From positions 1 to 64,000 of the forward strand of contig JAUCBJ010007147.1 of assembly GCA_032718475.1 (NCBI GenBank): a stretch of DNA of 64,000 bases, read 5' to 3'. The position numbers and the translations under genes were made by a program. The notes under the pieces are model-generated. The model saw nothing but the letters and a program-made list of their open reading frames with translations, was not told the origin of the DNA and ran no database searches. The DNA comes from Nemertoderma westbladi (Eukaryota; Xenacoelomorpha; Nemertodermatida; Nemertodermatidae). Positions 1-13,000 of this stretch are shown here, piece after piece. The stretch's first letter is position 1. Each line of letters begins with the position of its first letter.

Positions 1-432
1 ACTTTGGTTTACTAGCCTTATTATGTTTAAAGTTTAAAGTTATATATTTATTAATTCATAATATTAATATTGATATAGTTTAAAAAAAGAAACGGAAAGT
101 TACCTTCATACGATTTCGATCCATCTGTAACGTAAGTTTTTGCATAGTGTAATTATATTTTAGTTATAATTAATTTTAGTAGTTATATTTTAGTTATAAT
201 TAATTTTAGTAATTATATTTTAGTTATAATTAATTTTAGTAATTATATTTTAGTTATAATTAATTTTAGTTATAATTAATTTTAGTAATTATATTTTAGT
301 TCTAATTAATTTTAGTAATTATATTTTACCGGTATATTTATAATTTAGACAATTTCGGAATATTTTCGTCATTTCCGACGATTTTAGAACTACAGTACTT
401 ATCCAATATTTATCCCACATTATTAACTACAG
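1..432. repeat. AT-rich intron sequence with a 30-bp tandem repeat
   Basis: No coding signal is visible. Positions 151-328 hold about six copies of a 30-bp AT-rich unit built on TATATTTTAGTTATAATTAA, one of them shortened. The stretch ends at a splice acceptor (AG at 431-432), so it is probably an intron of the upstream gene whose exon follows. Confidence 0.6.
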
Positions 433-655
433 GTTGCCAGTTCTCATGATGGGAAGGAATTCAATGTATTCGACATAAGTATTCCTCTATTTACCTCAAA
501 AATCCCACCACAGGCTGCCATAAATTCATTTAGCCTCAAACTATGGTCACGCATAATGACACCAGATGATATTATAGGAACAATTATAGAACCCGATTCG
601 ATTGGTTCAACATTTAGAACTGCAGCTCCAGATTTGAAGGTCAATATTCTTAAAG
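433..655 (+). CDS. Internal coding exon of an unidentified upstream gene
   Basis: An open frame of 74 codons is bounded by a plausible acceptor (ttaactacag) and a donor (AAAG followed by gttagt). The peptide begins VASSHDGKEFNVFDIS and contains the stretch LWSRIMTPDDIIGTI, which loosely recalls the end of a C2-type beta-sandwich, where a Trp and an Asp-Asp-hydrophobic-Gly motif are common. That resemblance is weak and no family is claimed. The exon ends in phase 1 and joins in frame to the acceptor at 1038-1039, which supports a real gene entering from the left. An apparent minus-strand ORF over the same bases looks like its shadow. The alternative is a chance open frame, but the matched phases and the amino-acid composition argue against it. 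Confidence 0.55.
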
Positions 656-1039
656 GTTAGTAGGCCTACTTTTTAAAGAGATATATACATACAATCGATG
701 TGTCGGTGCATAGTGAGAAAATGAAGTACCATCTGTAGGCCCATATATACAAATAGTGAAATGGACTACTGTACTTATCTTGTATATGTATATTATTATA
801 CTACAGTATATTGTATAAGTCGCATTGCAGTTAGTCCGATGGAAAGATAACAACATTTGAGGCCTGATCTATCTCGATTCCATCAAAAGTGTAAAATGAT
901 TTCGGAAATAAAATTACTGCCCAAGAAAACAAACCAACATCAATAGCACCACCGTGATTAGACCCAGCAAACTACTATAATGTTGGTTTAATTTATAATA
1001 TAACCCATATAAAGTATAATTATATATTTTACATTTTAG

Positions 1040-1197
1040 AAATGGTTACGAAGCGATTCAGTCTTAATAATTCACTATTTAGAAATGCGATGTGGCCCAA
1101 ATTAAGGCGATCCATTAACCAGAAGGGAATAGATGCTAAGAGGAAAGAAAAGGGTAGCCGCGATCGGGACCAGGGCGAGAACCATGAACAGTGTTAA
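1040..1197 (+). CDS. Terminal coding exon of the same upstream gene
   Basis: The acceptor acattttag (AG at 1038-1039) opens an exon that accepts the phase-1 overhang of the previous exon: G plus AA gives Glu. It then reads 51 more codons to TAA at 1195-1197. The tail is very basic and hydrophilic (AKRKEKGSRDRDQGENHEQC at the C-terminus), so it is likely disordered. An ATTAAA hexamer at about 1212 could serve as the poly(A) signal. The protein is not recognised. Phase agreement over the 384-bp intron is the main support. Confidence 0.5.
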
Positions 1198-3804
1198 CAT
1201 CAAATAATTCATTAAAATATGCTACTGTGTGGGCGTTAATATATTATATATCATGTATTTTGTAAACTGCGATACATACTGTAGGCCTTCGTTTCATTTG
1301 CATGCATTTCTACTTAAAAATTTTAAAACGATATTTAGACGGATTAATTACATACAAAATATCCAAAATACAGATATGAACCCCCGGTTCGAGATATGCG
1401 GCTTACTACAGTACGGTATACTGTACACGTTCGTGTGGCCTTCGCGCAGCACAAGACTGTGTATACGTACCAAGTATGGTTTAATCATCAATGATTGACC
1501 GACTTATATCGGTTTTTATCAAAACTCTGAAACTGTCGATACCGAATGACTGACTGTCTGAATTTTTTTTTCTCAAACTTCGGGTTCTTTATAAACTTTT
1601 GACAAACTCCAAACATACCAAGTTTGGTTAAATTTTAACAAGGAATAATGGTACCCCTATTCTAAGGCTTCGCTCACAGCTTGGCACGCCGTCCCACATT
1701 CTAAATATAGTACATTGTTTGCAAATGCTTCTAAAGCCAACATTATATTAGCTTTATCTTTATAAGATTATTTTTATACTACTGTACTTAATATGCCGAC
1801 CCTAACAAATATGGGGGGGGGGGGGGGAACTCGACGCAAAACCCGCCTTGCGAATTAATATCCCGCCTCAATGTTAAATTCTCAATTTAGGGAAAGGAGC
1901 AGGTTACAGTAGCACGTTATTTTAACCAAAACAATAAACTAAACGCAATAGAGCAGGTTACAGTTTTATTATTGAAAGTAATCAGCTGTTACAGTATTTG
2001 CGTCGAATTTCCCCTGGAGAGGGATGAATTTTTATTGCGTCCAGTTCCCATCCCCCCTCCCCCTATCTGGATTTCAGTGGTAAAACTCGATCTTGCATTA
2101 CAAACGACGCTAAAAAAAACTCAACGATGACTTTTAAGAATTTAATCTTGAAGGTCGGCTTGTCAACACATAAAATAAAACAGTATGTTAGCAAAGAAAT
2201 TCAGTTCTATTTATTTTAAATAATTAATTGTTACATCATTTGCCGCTTCCGGGCGATTTGAGGGTTGTATTTTGTGGATATTGTAATTAAATATATACTG
2301 GCTATGATATTATATTGTTAGTCATGTTTACAAAGGAGTGATCATGCATAATAAGTAATTTGATAAATTTGCAACGATCGCGTATGCACATCCCCTAGCG
2401 AACAGCAAAGATCTGGTATATTCATAGTTAATCTGTAATGTTCTTACATGATCAGTGACTCCCTGCAAAGATCTGGGATGTACCTAGAAAATCTGTAAGG
2501 ATCTTAGACGATCAGTGCCTCCCCTGCAAAGATCAGTATCTGAAGTGCCAAGATCTTACAAAGAATGTTAACAAATCTTATCAAGATCTTTTCAGATTTC
2601 GCATGTTGCAAGACTAGGGTGGAGATGTCACCGAGGGCAGTTTCTAAGTCTTCAAAGAAGGATAAGTTGCTTTGACGGTGATATATAGTTCCCAATAGGA
2701 TTGGTTTAGTATGAGGTAGATTTAGATTGCCGAAAATACATTCCAGTTCACTGTTGTGGCAGATTGGAATCTGTTTAAATGAAAGACTTTGCAGTATAGG
2801 CCTAGGAGCCAAGTCCTGAAGTCAGCAAGTAGCCTAACAGCCTAATATAGTAAAACAATGGATTCTGAAGATGAAGTTCAAACGGGTCTTCCAACTAATC
2901 AAACAGAATTTGATAAGATGAATCAGATGATGACGTTCCAATAGGTAAGACTGCAGGACTGTACGGTACCGGAACCGGTATGCGGTACATACACCAGTAC
3001 ACGTACAGCTGTAAGACACTGGACACTGCTGTACTGTGCCTGACTGTGATTGCTGGACTGTCACTCACTCCCCACCCACCACCCCTAGAGGAGACACAAG
3101 TCACAAAGTCAGCCAGTACTCCCAAGAGCAAACCGCTACTGGTACCCTGGTACTGGTGGGCCTATATGGAATACTGACAAAAGGCGCGCCACATGGGTTC
3201 TGGTTAAAAGAAAAGCGCACCAAACATTGCATTCAGTGCATGCCAACCATTCTGCTATTGGATATGAAAATTTGCAATAATTGTAATTAATCATATATCC
3301 TTTTATAATGCAATAGAGGCTACAGTATTTTAACATTAAAATACGAGCGTAGAGAGCAAGGAAATTTTTCGGAAATGTTAACATTAATATTAATACAGTA
3401 CTTAACAGCCTAATACAGTAATATTCAGAGGTCAACCCCGAGGAAATTTTTTTGGAAAATGTTAACATTAATACAAATTCAGTACCGGTACCTAATATTC
3501 AGAGGTCAACCAACTGTTTTTAAATATATGTGAATATGATGTGATAAAATTGAGAGTGTAGCAAGCACGAAAATGTTAACATTTATACAGTTTATACTGA
3601 CGGATTGTTTTTAAATTTAGCTGTGATTAAATTGCGAGCATAGCTATAGCAAGCACGGAAATTCTGCTGAATCATGGTTTTATTCGTTTATATTGCAGTA
3701 CTGGTTTGAACAATTGAAAAACTGTTGACAGCCGCAAGACATTGGATACAGGTGTAGTTTGTTACATTCTGACATTAAATATATAAACTTTGTACATTAT
3801 CTTC
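1198..3804. other. Intergenic DNA with small repeats, upstream of TOP1
   Basis: No convincing exon was seen on either strand. Notable contents are a 15-base G run at 1813-1827; a 60-61-bp tandem duplication beginning GCAAAGATCTGG at 2405 and 2465, with a partial third copy at 2526; and a diverged pair of about 75-bp repeats (about 3360-3442 and 3444-3513) sharing GTTAACATTAAT and ATTCAGAGGTCAACC. The TOP1 promoter presumably lies here or further left, but no TATA or initiator signal stands out. Confidence 0.5.
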
Positions 3805-3806
3805 AG
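3801..3806 (+). promoter_or_regulatory. Possible 3' splice site ahead of the TOP1 start codon
   Basis: The sequence cattatcttcag ends at 3806, 58 bases before the TOP1 ATG. It would make 3807-3864 the last part of a 5'UTR and imply an upstream non-coding exon. This is inference from the motif only. Confidence 0.35.
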
Positions 3807-3864
3807 GTCAAATCACGCGGCAGCATAGCTGGCTGAACGGGCAGGTTGAGAGGGGGGTCAAGAC

Positions 3865-5130
3865 ATGTCGGACAACGACATTCCGCTGCTACGGACATCC
3901 GCTGGAAAATCAGGACACATTCGGACTCCGGACAACCACTTGGCGGAAAAGCGACGCCATTCCGTCACGGGCGAGGGGTCTAGCCATCACAGTAAACATG
4001 AGAAACACGATAAACATAAATGCGACAAACATAAACACGACAAACATAATAAACACGACAAACATAATAAACACGACAAACATAAAAACAGAGAAGATAA
4101 ACTCAAATACCCGGGGCTTTCGACGCGGGTAAAATCGGAACTGGAAAGCGACTACAACGAAGACGATGACGACTATAAACCGATGAAAAAAACAATTAAA
4201 GTAGAAAAAGTAAAAGACAAAGTAGTAAAGAAAGAGACTAAAGTAAATGGGATACGAGAAAGTAAAAACGAGAAGAGACAGAGCGATGCCAGGGCCACCA
4301 GCTCCCCGCGGAAAAAACCAAAGAGAGAACCAGAGGAAGTGTGGGAGTGGTGGAAGGAAGCCCCCAAAGCGGAGGGGGTTAAATGGAGTTCATTGACCCA
4401 CAGAGGTCCATGGTTCCCCCCGGCCTACAAACCCCTCCCGGCCACCGTTGTCTTTCGTTACGACAGACAGCCACTCTGTCTGTCCACCAATGCCGAGGAG
4501 GTGATGGGTTTCTACGCGAAGATGCTGGACCATGATTACACCGCCAATGACGTCTTCAATAAGAACTTCATGCACGACTGGCGGAAGGTGATGACTCATG
4601 ATGAGCGGAGGAAAATCACCGATATAAATAAGTGCGACTTCCGGGCGGTTCACACATACTTCATGGAGCAGAGTGAGGAGCTCAAAGCCGCGAGCAAAGA
4701 GGAGAAACAGAAGCGTAAAGAGGAGAACGAAGCGATCACTAAGGAGTTTGGGTTCGCCATGCTGGACGGGCATAAGGAGAAGCTCGGGGCCTTCCGGATG
4801 GAGCCCCCCGGGTTGTTCCGGGGGCGGGGCAACCATCCCAAGATGGGGAAACTAAAGAAACGCATACAGCCCGAGGATGTTACCATCAACATCTCGAAGG
4901 GGGCAACCCCCCCGCCCCCCGCGGGGCACCGATGGAAGGAAGTGAAGCACGATGTGTCAGTCACCTGGTTGGCCTGTTGGACGGAGAATGTCCAGGCCAA
5001 CATCAAGTACGTCATGTTTAGCCCTCAGAGCAAGCTGAAAGGCGTGAAAGATATGCAGAAGTATGATAAAGCGAGGGAGCTTATCAAACACGTGGATCAG
5101 ATACGGAAGGCTTACACGGACGACTTCCAG
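3865..5130 (+). CDS. TOP1: DNA topoisomerase I, coding exon 1 (residues 1-422)
   Basis: Encodes the N-terminal part of eukaryotic type IB topoisomerase, the nuclear enzyme that relaxes supercoils by nicking one strand. Residues 1-158 are charged and probably disordered, with a Lys/His-rich tract at 41-74 made of repeated KHDKHN-like units and basic nuclear-signal-like clusters (KKPKR near 152). The conserved core begins at WEWW (about 160-163). EPPGLFRGRG starts at 313 and contains Arg321, matching human Arg364. The exon closes at TDDFQ with CAG followed by GTAGGT and joins exon 2 in phase 0, giving TDDFQ-SKEM where human TOP1 has EDWK-SKEM. The start codon was chosen because MSDND aligns with the family N-terminus and only non-coding sequence precedes it. 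If translation continued past 5130 it would stop at TGA 5155-5157. Confidence 0.96.
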
Positions 5131-5136
5131 GTAGGT
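5128..5136 (+). promoter_or_regulatory. TOP1: TOP1 exon 1 5' splice site (CAG|GTAGGT)
   Basis: This is the authentic donor: the protein alignment runs from TDDFQ straight into SKEM of exon 2. It differs from the U1 consensus CAG|GTAAGT at one base. The same nine bases recur hundreds of times downstream in the minisatellite, so the real donor is simply the first of a long series. Confidence 0.9.
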
Positions 5137-5796
5137 TCGGGAATGCAGATGACGTGACTTCCAGGTAGGTCCGGGAACACAGACGACTTCCGGGTTGGTT
5201 CGGGAACACAGATGACTTCCAGGTAGGTTTGGGAACACAGGCGACTTCCAGGTAGGTTTGGGAACACAGACGACTTCCAGGTAGGTTTGTGAACACAGGC
5301 GACTTCCAGGTTGGTTCGTGAACACAGACGACTTCCAGGTTGGTTCGAGAACACAGACGACTTCCTGGTAGGTTTGGGAAATGGGAACACAGGCGACTTC
5401 CAGGTAGGTTCGGGAACACAGCCGACTTCCAGGTTGGTTCGGGAACACAGACGACTTCCACGTTGGTTTGGGAACACAGACAACTTCCAGGTTGATTCGG
5501 GAACACAGACGACTTCCAGGTAGGTTTGGGAACACAGGCGACTTCCTGGTAGGTTTGGGAAATGGGAACACAGACGACTTCCAGGTAGGTTCGGGAACAC
5601 ATACGACTTCCATGTAGGTTCGGGAACACAGACGACTTCCAGGTTGGTTTGGGAACACAGACGACTTCCAGGTAGGTTTGGGAAAACAGACGACTTCCGG
5701 GTTGGTTTGGGAACACAGACGACTTCCGGGTTGGTTTGGGAACGCAGGCGACTTCCGGGTTGGTTTGGGAAATGGGAACACAGACGACTTCCAGGT

Positions 5797-7035
5797 AGGT
5801 TTGGGAACACATACGACTTCCATGTAGGTTCGGGAATACAGACGACTTCCAGGTAGGTTTGGTAACACAGACGACTTCCAGGTAGGTTTGGTAACACAGA
5901 CGACTTCCGGGTTGGTTTGGGAACACAGACGACTTCCAGGTAGGTTTGGGAACACAGATGACTTCCGGGTTGGTTCAGGAACACAGACGACTTCCAGGTG
6001 GGTTTGGAAACACAGACAACTTCCAGGTTGATTCGGGAACACAGACGACATTCCACGTTGGTTTGGGAACACAGACAACTTCCAGGTTGATTCGGGAACA
6101 CAGACGACTTCCAGGTAGGTTTGGGAACACAGACGACTTCCTGGTAGGTTTGGGAAATGGGAACACAGACGACTTCCAGGTAGGTTTGGGAACACATACG
6201 ACTTCCATGTAGGTTCGGGAACACAGACGACTTCCAGGTAGGTTTGGGAACACAGATGACTTCCGGGTTGGTTCGGGAACACAGACGACTTCCAGGTGGG
6301 TTTGGAAACACAGACAACTTCCAGGTTGATTCGGGAACACAGACGACATTCCACGTTGGTTTGGGAACACAGACAACTTCCAGGTTGATTCGGGAACACA
6401 GACGACATTCCACGTTGGTTTGGGAACACAGACAACTTCCAGGTTGATTCGGGAACACAGACGACTTCCAGGTAGGTTTGGGAACACAGACGACTTCCAG
6501 GTAGGTTCGGGAACACAGACAACTTCCAGGTTGATTCGGGAACACAGACGACATTCCACGTTGGTTTGGGAACACAGGCAACTTCCAGGTTGATTCGGGA
6601 ACACAGACGACTTCCTGGTAGGTTTGGGAAATGGGAACACAGACGACTTCCAGGTAGGTTCGGGAACACAGACACTTCCAGGTAGGTTTGGGAACACAGA
6701 CGACTTCCATGTAGGTTCAGGAACATAGATGACTTCCGGGTTGGTTCGGGAACACAGACGACTTCCAGTTTGGTTTGGGAACACAGACGACTTCCAGGTT
6801 GGTTTGGGAACACAGACGACTTCCAGGTAGGTTTGGTAACACAGACGACTTCCGGGTTGGTTTGGGAACGCAGGCGACTTCCATGTAGGTTCGGGAACAT
6901 AGATGACTTCTGGGTTGGTTCGGAAACACAGACGACTTCCAGGTAGGTTTGGGAACACAGACGACTTCCGGGTTGGTTCAGGAACACAGACGACTTCCAG
7001 GTAGGTTTGGTAACACAGACGACTTCCAGGTAGGT
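5797..7035 (+). repeat. Higher-order block A, copy 1, within the minisatellite
   Basis: This stretch appears identical in line-by-line reading to 16657-17895, a constant offset of 10,860 bases. The match holds through rare unit variants such as GGGAATACAG and the 36-bp units, and breaks at about 7036/17896. It shows recent multi-unit copying inside the array. Confidence 0.8.
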
Positions 7036-10000
7036 TTGGTAACACAGACGACTTCCGGGTTGGTTTGGGAACACAGACAACTTCCATGTAGGTTCGGGAA
7101 CATAGATGACTTCCGGGTTGGTTCGGAAACACAGACGACTTCCAGGTAGGTTTGGGAACTCAGACGACTTCCAGGTAGGTTTGGGAAATGGGAACACAGA
7201 CGACTTCCAGGTAGGTTTGGGAACACATACGACTTCCATGTAGGTTCGGGAACACAGACGACTTCCAGGTAGGTTTGGGAACACAGATGACTTCCGGGTT
7301 GGTTCGGGAACACAGACGACTTCCAGGTGGGTTTGGAAACACAGACAACTTCCAGGTTGATTCGGGAACACAGACGACATTCCACGTTGGTTTGGGAACA
7401 CAGACAACTTCCAGGTTGATTCGGGAACACAGACGACATTCCACGTTGGTTTGGGAACACAGACAACTTCCAGGTTGATTCGGGAACACAGACGACTTCC
7501 AGGTAGGTTTGGGAACACAGACGACTTCCGGGTTGGTTTGGGAACGCAGGCGACTTGCAGGTAGGTTTGGGAATATAAACGACTTCCGGGTTGGTTTGGG
7601 AACACAGACGACTTCCAGGTAGGTTTGGGAACACAGACGACTTCCTGGTAGGTTTGGGAACACAGACGACTTCCAGGTAGGTTCGGGAACACAGACACTT
7701 CCAGGTAGGTTTGGGAACACAGACGACTTCCTGGTAGGTTCGGGAACACAGACGACTTCCATGTAGGTTCGGGAACATAGATGACTTCCGGGTTGGTTCG
7801 GGAACACAGACGACTTCCAGTTTGGTTTGGGAACACAGACGACTTCCAGGTTGGTTTGGGAACACAGACGACTTCCAGGTAGGTTTGGTAACACAGACGA
7901 CTTCCGGGTTGGTTTGGGAACGCAGGCGACTTCCATGTAGGTTCGGGAACATAGATGACTTCTGGGTTGGTTCGGAAACACAGACGACTTCCAGGTAGGT
8001 TTGGGAACACAGACGACTTCCGGGTTGGTTCAGGAACACAGACGACTTCCAGGTAGGTTTGGTAACACAGACGACTTCCAGGTAGGTTTGGTAACACAGA
8101 CGACTTCCGGGTTGGTTTGGGAACACAGACAACTTCCATGTAGGTTCGGGAACATAGATGACTTCCGGGTTGGTTCGGAAACACAGACGACTTCCAGGTA
8201 GGTTTGGGAACACAGACGACTTCCAGGTAGGTTTGGTAACACAGACGACTTCCGGGTTGGTTTGGGAACACAGACGACTTCCATGTAGGTTCGGGAACAT
8301 AGATGACTTCCGGGTTGGTTCGGAAACACAGACGACTTCCAGGTAGGTTTGGGAACACAGACGACTTCCGGGTTGGTTCAGGAACACAGACGACTTCCGG
8401 GTTGGTTTGGGAACACAGACGACTTCCATGTAGGTTCGGGAACATAGATGACTTCCGGGTTGGTTCGGAAACACAGACGACTTCCATGTAGGTTCGGGAA
8501 CATAGATGACTTCCGGGTTGGTTCGGAAACACAGACGACTTCCAGGTAGGTTTGGGAACACAGACGACTTCCAGGTAGGTTTGGTAACACAGACGACTTC
8601 CGGGTTGGTTTGGGAACACAGACGACTTCCATGTAGGTTCGGGAACATAGATGACTTCCGGGTTGGTTCGGAAACACAGACGACTTCCAGGTAGGTTTGG
8701 GAACACAGACGACTTCCGGGTTGGTTCAGGAACACAGGCGACTTCCAGGTTGGTTTGGGAACACAGACGACTTCCAGGTTGGTTTGGGAACACAGACGAC
8801 TTCCTGGTTGATTCGGGAACACAGACGACTTCCAGGTAGTTTCGGGAACACAGACACTTCCGGGTTGGTTTGGGAACACAGACGACTTCCAGGTAGGTTC
8901 GGGAACACATACGACTTCCATGTAGGTTCGGGAACACAGACGACTTCCAGGTAGGTTCGGGAACACAGACGACTTCCAGGTAGGTTTGGGAACACAGACG
9001 ACTTCCGGGTTGGTTTGGGAACGCAGGCGACTTCCATGTAGGTTCGGGAACACAGACGACTTCCAGGTAGGTTCGGGAACACAGACGACTTCCAGGTAGG
9101 TTTGGGAACACAGACGACTTCCGGGTTGGTTTGGGAACGCAGGCGACTTGCAGGTAGGTTTGGGAATATAAACGACTTCCAGGTTGGTTTGGGAACACAG
9201 ACGACTTCCAGGTAGGTTTGGGAACACGGACGACTTCCTGGTAGGTTTGGGAAATGGGAACACAGACGACTTCCAGGTAGGTTCGGGAACACAGACACTT
9301 CCAGGTAGGTTTGGGAACACAGACGACTTCCATGTAGGTTCAGGAACATAGATGACTTCCGGGTTGGTTCGGGAACACAGACGACTTCCAGTTTGGTTTG
9401 GGAACACAGACGACTTCCAGGTTGGTTTGGGAACACAGACGACTTCCAGGTAGGTTTGGTAACACAGACGACTTCCGGGTTGGTTTGGGAACGCAGGCGA
9501 CTTCCATGTAGGTTCGGGAACATAGATGACTTCTGGGTTGGTTCGGAAACACAGACGATTTCCAGGTAGGTTTGGGAACACAGACGACTTCCGGGTTGGT
9601 TCAGGAACACAGACGACTTCCAGGTAGGTTTGGTAACACAGACGACTTCCAGGTAGGTTTGGTAACACAGACGACTTCCGGGTTGGTTTGGGAACACAGA
9701 CAACTTCCATGTAGGTTCGGGAACATAGATGACTTCCGGGTTGGTTCGGAAACACAGACGACTTCCAGGTAGGTTTGGGAACACAGACGACTTCCAGGTA
9801 GGTTTGGTAACACAGACGACTTCCGGGTTGGTTTGGGAACACAGACGACTTCCATGTAGGTTCGGGAACATAGATGACTTCCGGGTTGGTTCGGAAACAC
9901 AGACGACTTCCAGGTAGGTTTGGGAACACAGACGACTTCCGGGTTGGTTCAGGAACACAGACGACTTCCGGGTTGGTTTGGGAACACAGACGACTTCCAT

Positions 10001-13000
10001 GTAGGTTCGGGAACATAGATGACTTCCGGGTTGGTTCGGAAACACAGACGACTTCCATGTAGGTTCGGGAACATAGATGACTTCCGGGTTGGTTCGGAAA
10101 CACAGACGACTTCCAGGTAGGTTTGGGAACACAGACGACTTCCAGGTAGGTTTGGGAACACAGACGACTTCCAGGTAGGTTCGGGAACACAGACGACTTC
10201 CAGGTAGGTTTGGTAACACAGACGACTTCCAGGTAGGTTTGGTAACACAGACGACTTCCGGGTTGGTTTGGGAACACAGACGACATTCCACGTTGGTTTG
10301 GGAACACAGACAACTTCCAGGTTGATTCGGGAACACAGACGACTTCCAGGTAGGTTTGGGAACACAGACGACTTCCTGGTAGGTTTGGGAAATGGGAACA
10401 CAGACGACTTCCAGGTAGGTTTGGGAACACATACGACTTCCATGTAGGTTCGGGAACACAGACGACTTCCAGGTAGGTTTGGGAACACAGATGACTTCCG
10501 GGTTGGTTCGGGAACACAGACGACTTCCAGGTGGGTTTGGAAACACAGACAACTTCCAGGTTGATTCGGGAACACAGACGACATTCCACGTTGGTTTGGG
10601 AACACAGACAACTTCCAGGTTGATTCGGGAACACAGACGACATTCCACGTTGGTTTGGGAACACAGACAACTTCCAGGTTGATTCGGGAACACAGACGAC
10701 TTCCAGGTAGGTTTGGGAACACAGACGACTTCCAGGTAGGTTCGGGAACACAGACAACTTCCAGGTTGATTCGGGAACACAGACGACATTCCACGTTGGT
10801 TTGGGAACACAGGCAACTTCCAGGTTGATTCGGGAACACAGACGACTTCCTGGTAGGTTTGGGAAATGGGAACACAGACGACTTCCAGGTAGGTTCGGGA
10901 ACACAGACACTTCCAGGTAGGTTTGGGAACACAGACGACTTCCATGTAGGTTCAGGAACATAGATGACTTCCGGGTTGGTTCGGGAACACAGACGACTTC
11001 CAGTTTGGTTTGGGAACACAGACGACTTCCAGGTTGGTTTGGGAACACAGACGACTTCCAGGTAGGTTTGGTAACACAGACGACTTCCGGGTTGGTTTGG
11101 GAACGCAGGCGACTTCCATGTAGGTTCGGGAACATAGATGACTTCTGGGTTGGTTCGGAAACACAGACGACTTCCAGGTAGGTTTGGGAACACAGACGAC
11201 TTCCGGGTTGGTTCAGGAACACAGACGACTTCCAGGTAGGTTTGGTAACACAGACGACTTCCAGGTAGGTTTGGTAACACAGACGACTTCCGGGTTGGTT
11301 TGGGAACACAGACAACTTCCATGTAGGTTCGGGAACATAGATGACTTCCGGGTTGGTTCGGAAACACAGACGACTTCCAGGTAGGTTTGGGAACTCAGAC
11401 GACTTCCAGGTAGGTTTGGGAAATGGGAACACAGACGACTTCCAGGTAGGTTTGGGAACACATACGACTTCCATGTAGGTTCGGGAACACAGACGACTTC
11501 CAGGTAGGTTTGGGAACACAGATGACTTCCGGGTTGGTTCGGGAACACAGACGACTTCCAGGTGGGTTTGGAAACACAGACAACTTCCAGGTTGATTCGG
11601 GAACACAGACGACATTCCACGTTGGTTTGGGAACACAGACAACTTCCAGGTTGATTCGGGAACACAGACGACATTCCACGTTGGTTTGGGAACACAGACA
11701 ACTTCCAGGTTGATTCGGGAACACAGACGACTTCCAGGTAGGTTTGGGAACACAGACGACTTCCAGGTAGGTTCGGGAACACAGACAACTTCCAGGTTGA
11801 TTCGGGAACACAGACGACATTCCACGTTGGTTTGGGAACACAGACAACTTCCAGGTTGATTCGGGAACACAGACGACTTCCTGGTTGATTCGGGAACACA
11901 GACGACTTCCAGGTAGTTTCGGGAACACAGACACTTCCGGGTTGGTTCGGGAACACAGACGACTTCCAGGTTGGTTTGGGAACACAGACGACTTCCAGGT
12001 TGGTTTGGGAACACAGACGACTTCCTGGTTGATTCGGGAACACAGACGACTTCCAGGTAGTTTCGGGAACACAGACACTTCCGGGTTGGTTTGGGAACAC
12101 AGACGACTTCCAGGTAGGTTCGGGAACACATACGACTTCCATGTAGGTTCGGGAACACAGACGACTTCCAGGTAGGTTTGGGAACACAGACGACTTCCAG
12201 GTAGGTTTGGGAACACAGACGACTTCCAGGTAGGTTTGGGAACACAGACGACTTCCAGGTAGGTTTGGGAACACAGACGACTTCCGGGTTGGTTTCGGGA
12301 ACACAGACGACTTCCAGGTAGGTTTGGGAACACAGACGACTTCCAGGTAGGTTTGGGAACACAGACGACTTCCGGGTTGGTTTGGGAACGCAGGCGACTT
12401 GCAGGTAGGTTTGGGAATATAAACGACTTCCGGGTTGGTTTGGGAACACAGACGACTTCCAGGTAGGTTTGGGAACACGGACGACTTCCTGGTAGGTTTG
12501 GGAAATGGGAACACAGACGACTTCCAGGTAGGTTCGGGAACACAGACACTTCCAGGTAGGTTTGGGAACACAGACGACTTCCATGTAGGTTCAGGAACAT
12601 AGATGACTTCCGGGTTGGTTCGGGAACACAGACGACTTCCAGTTTGGTTTGGGAACACAGACGACTTCCAGGTTGGTTTGGGAACACAGACGACTTCCAG
12701 GTAGGTTTGGTAACACAGACGACTTCCGGGTTGGTTTGGGAACGCAGGCGACTTCCATGTAGGTTCGGGAACATAGATGACTTCTGGGTTGGTTCGGAAA
12801 CACAGACGACTTCCAGGTAGGTTTGGGAACACAGACGACTTCCGGGTTGGTTCAGGAACACAGACGACTTCCAGGTAGGTTTGGTAACACAGACGACTTC
12901 CAGGTAGGTTTGGTAACACAGACGACTTCCGGGTTGGTTCGGGAACACAGACGACTTCCAGGTAGGTTTGGAACACAGACGACTTCCAGGTAGGTTTGGT

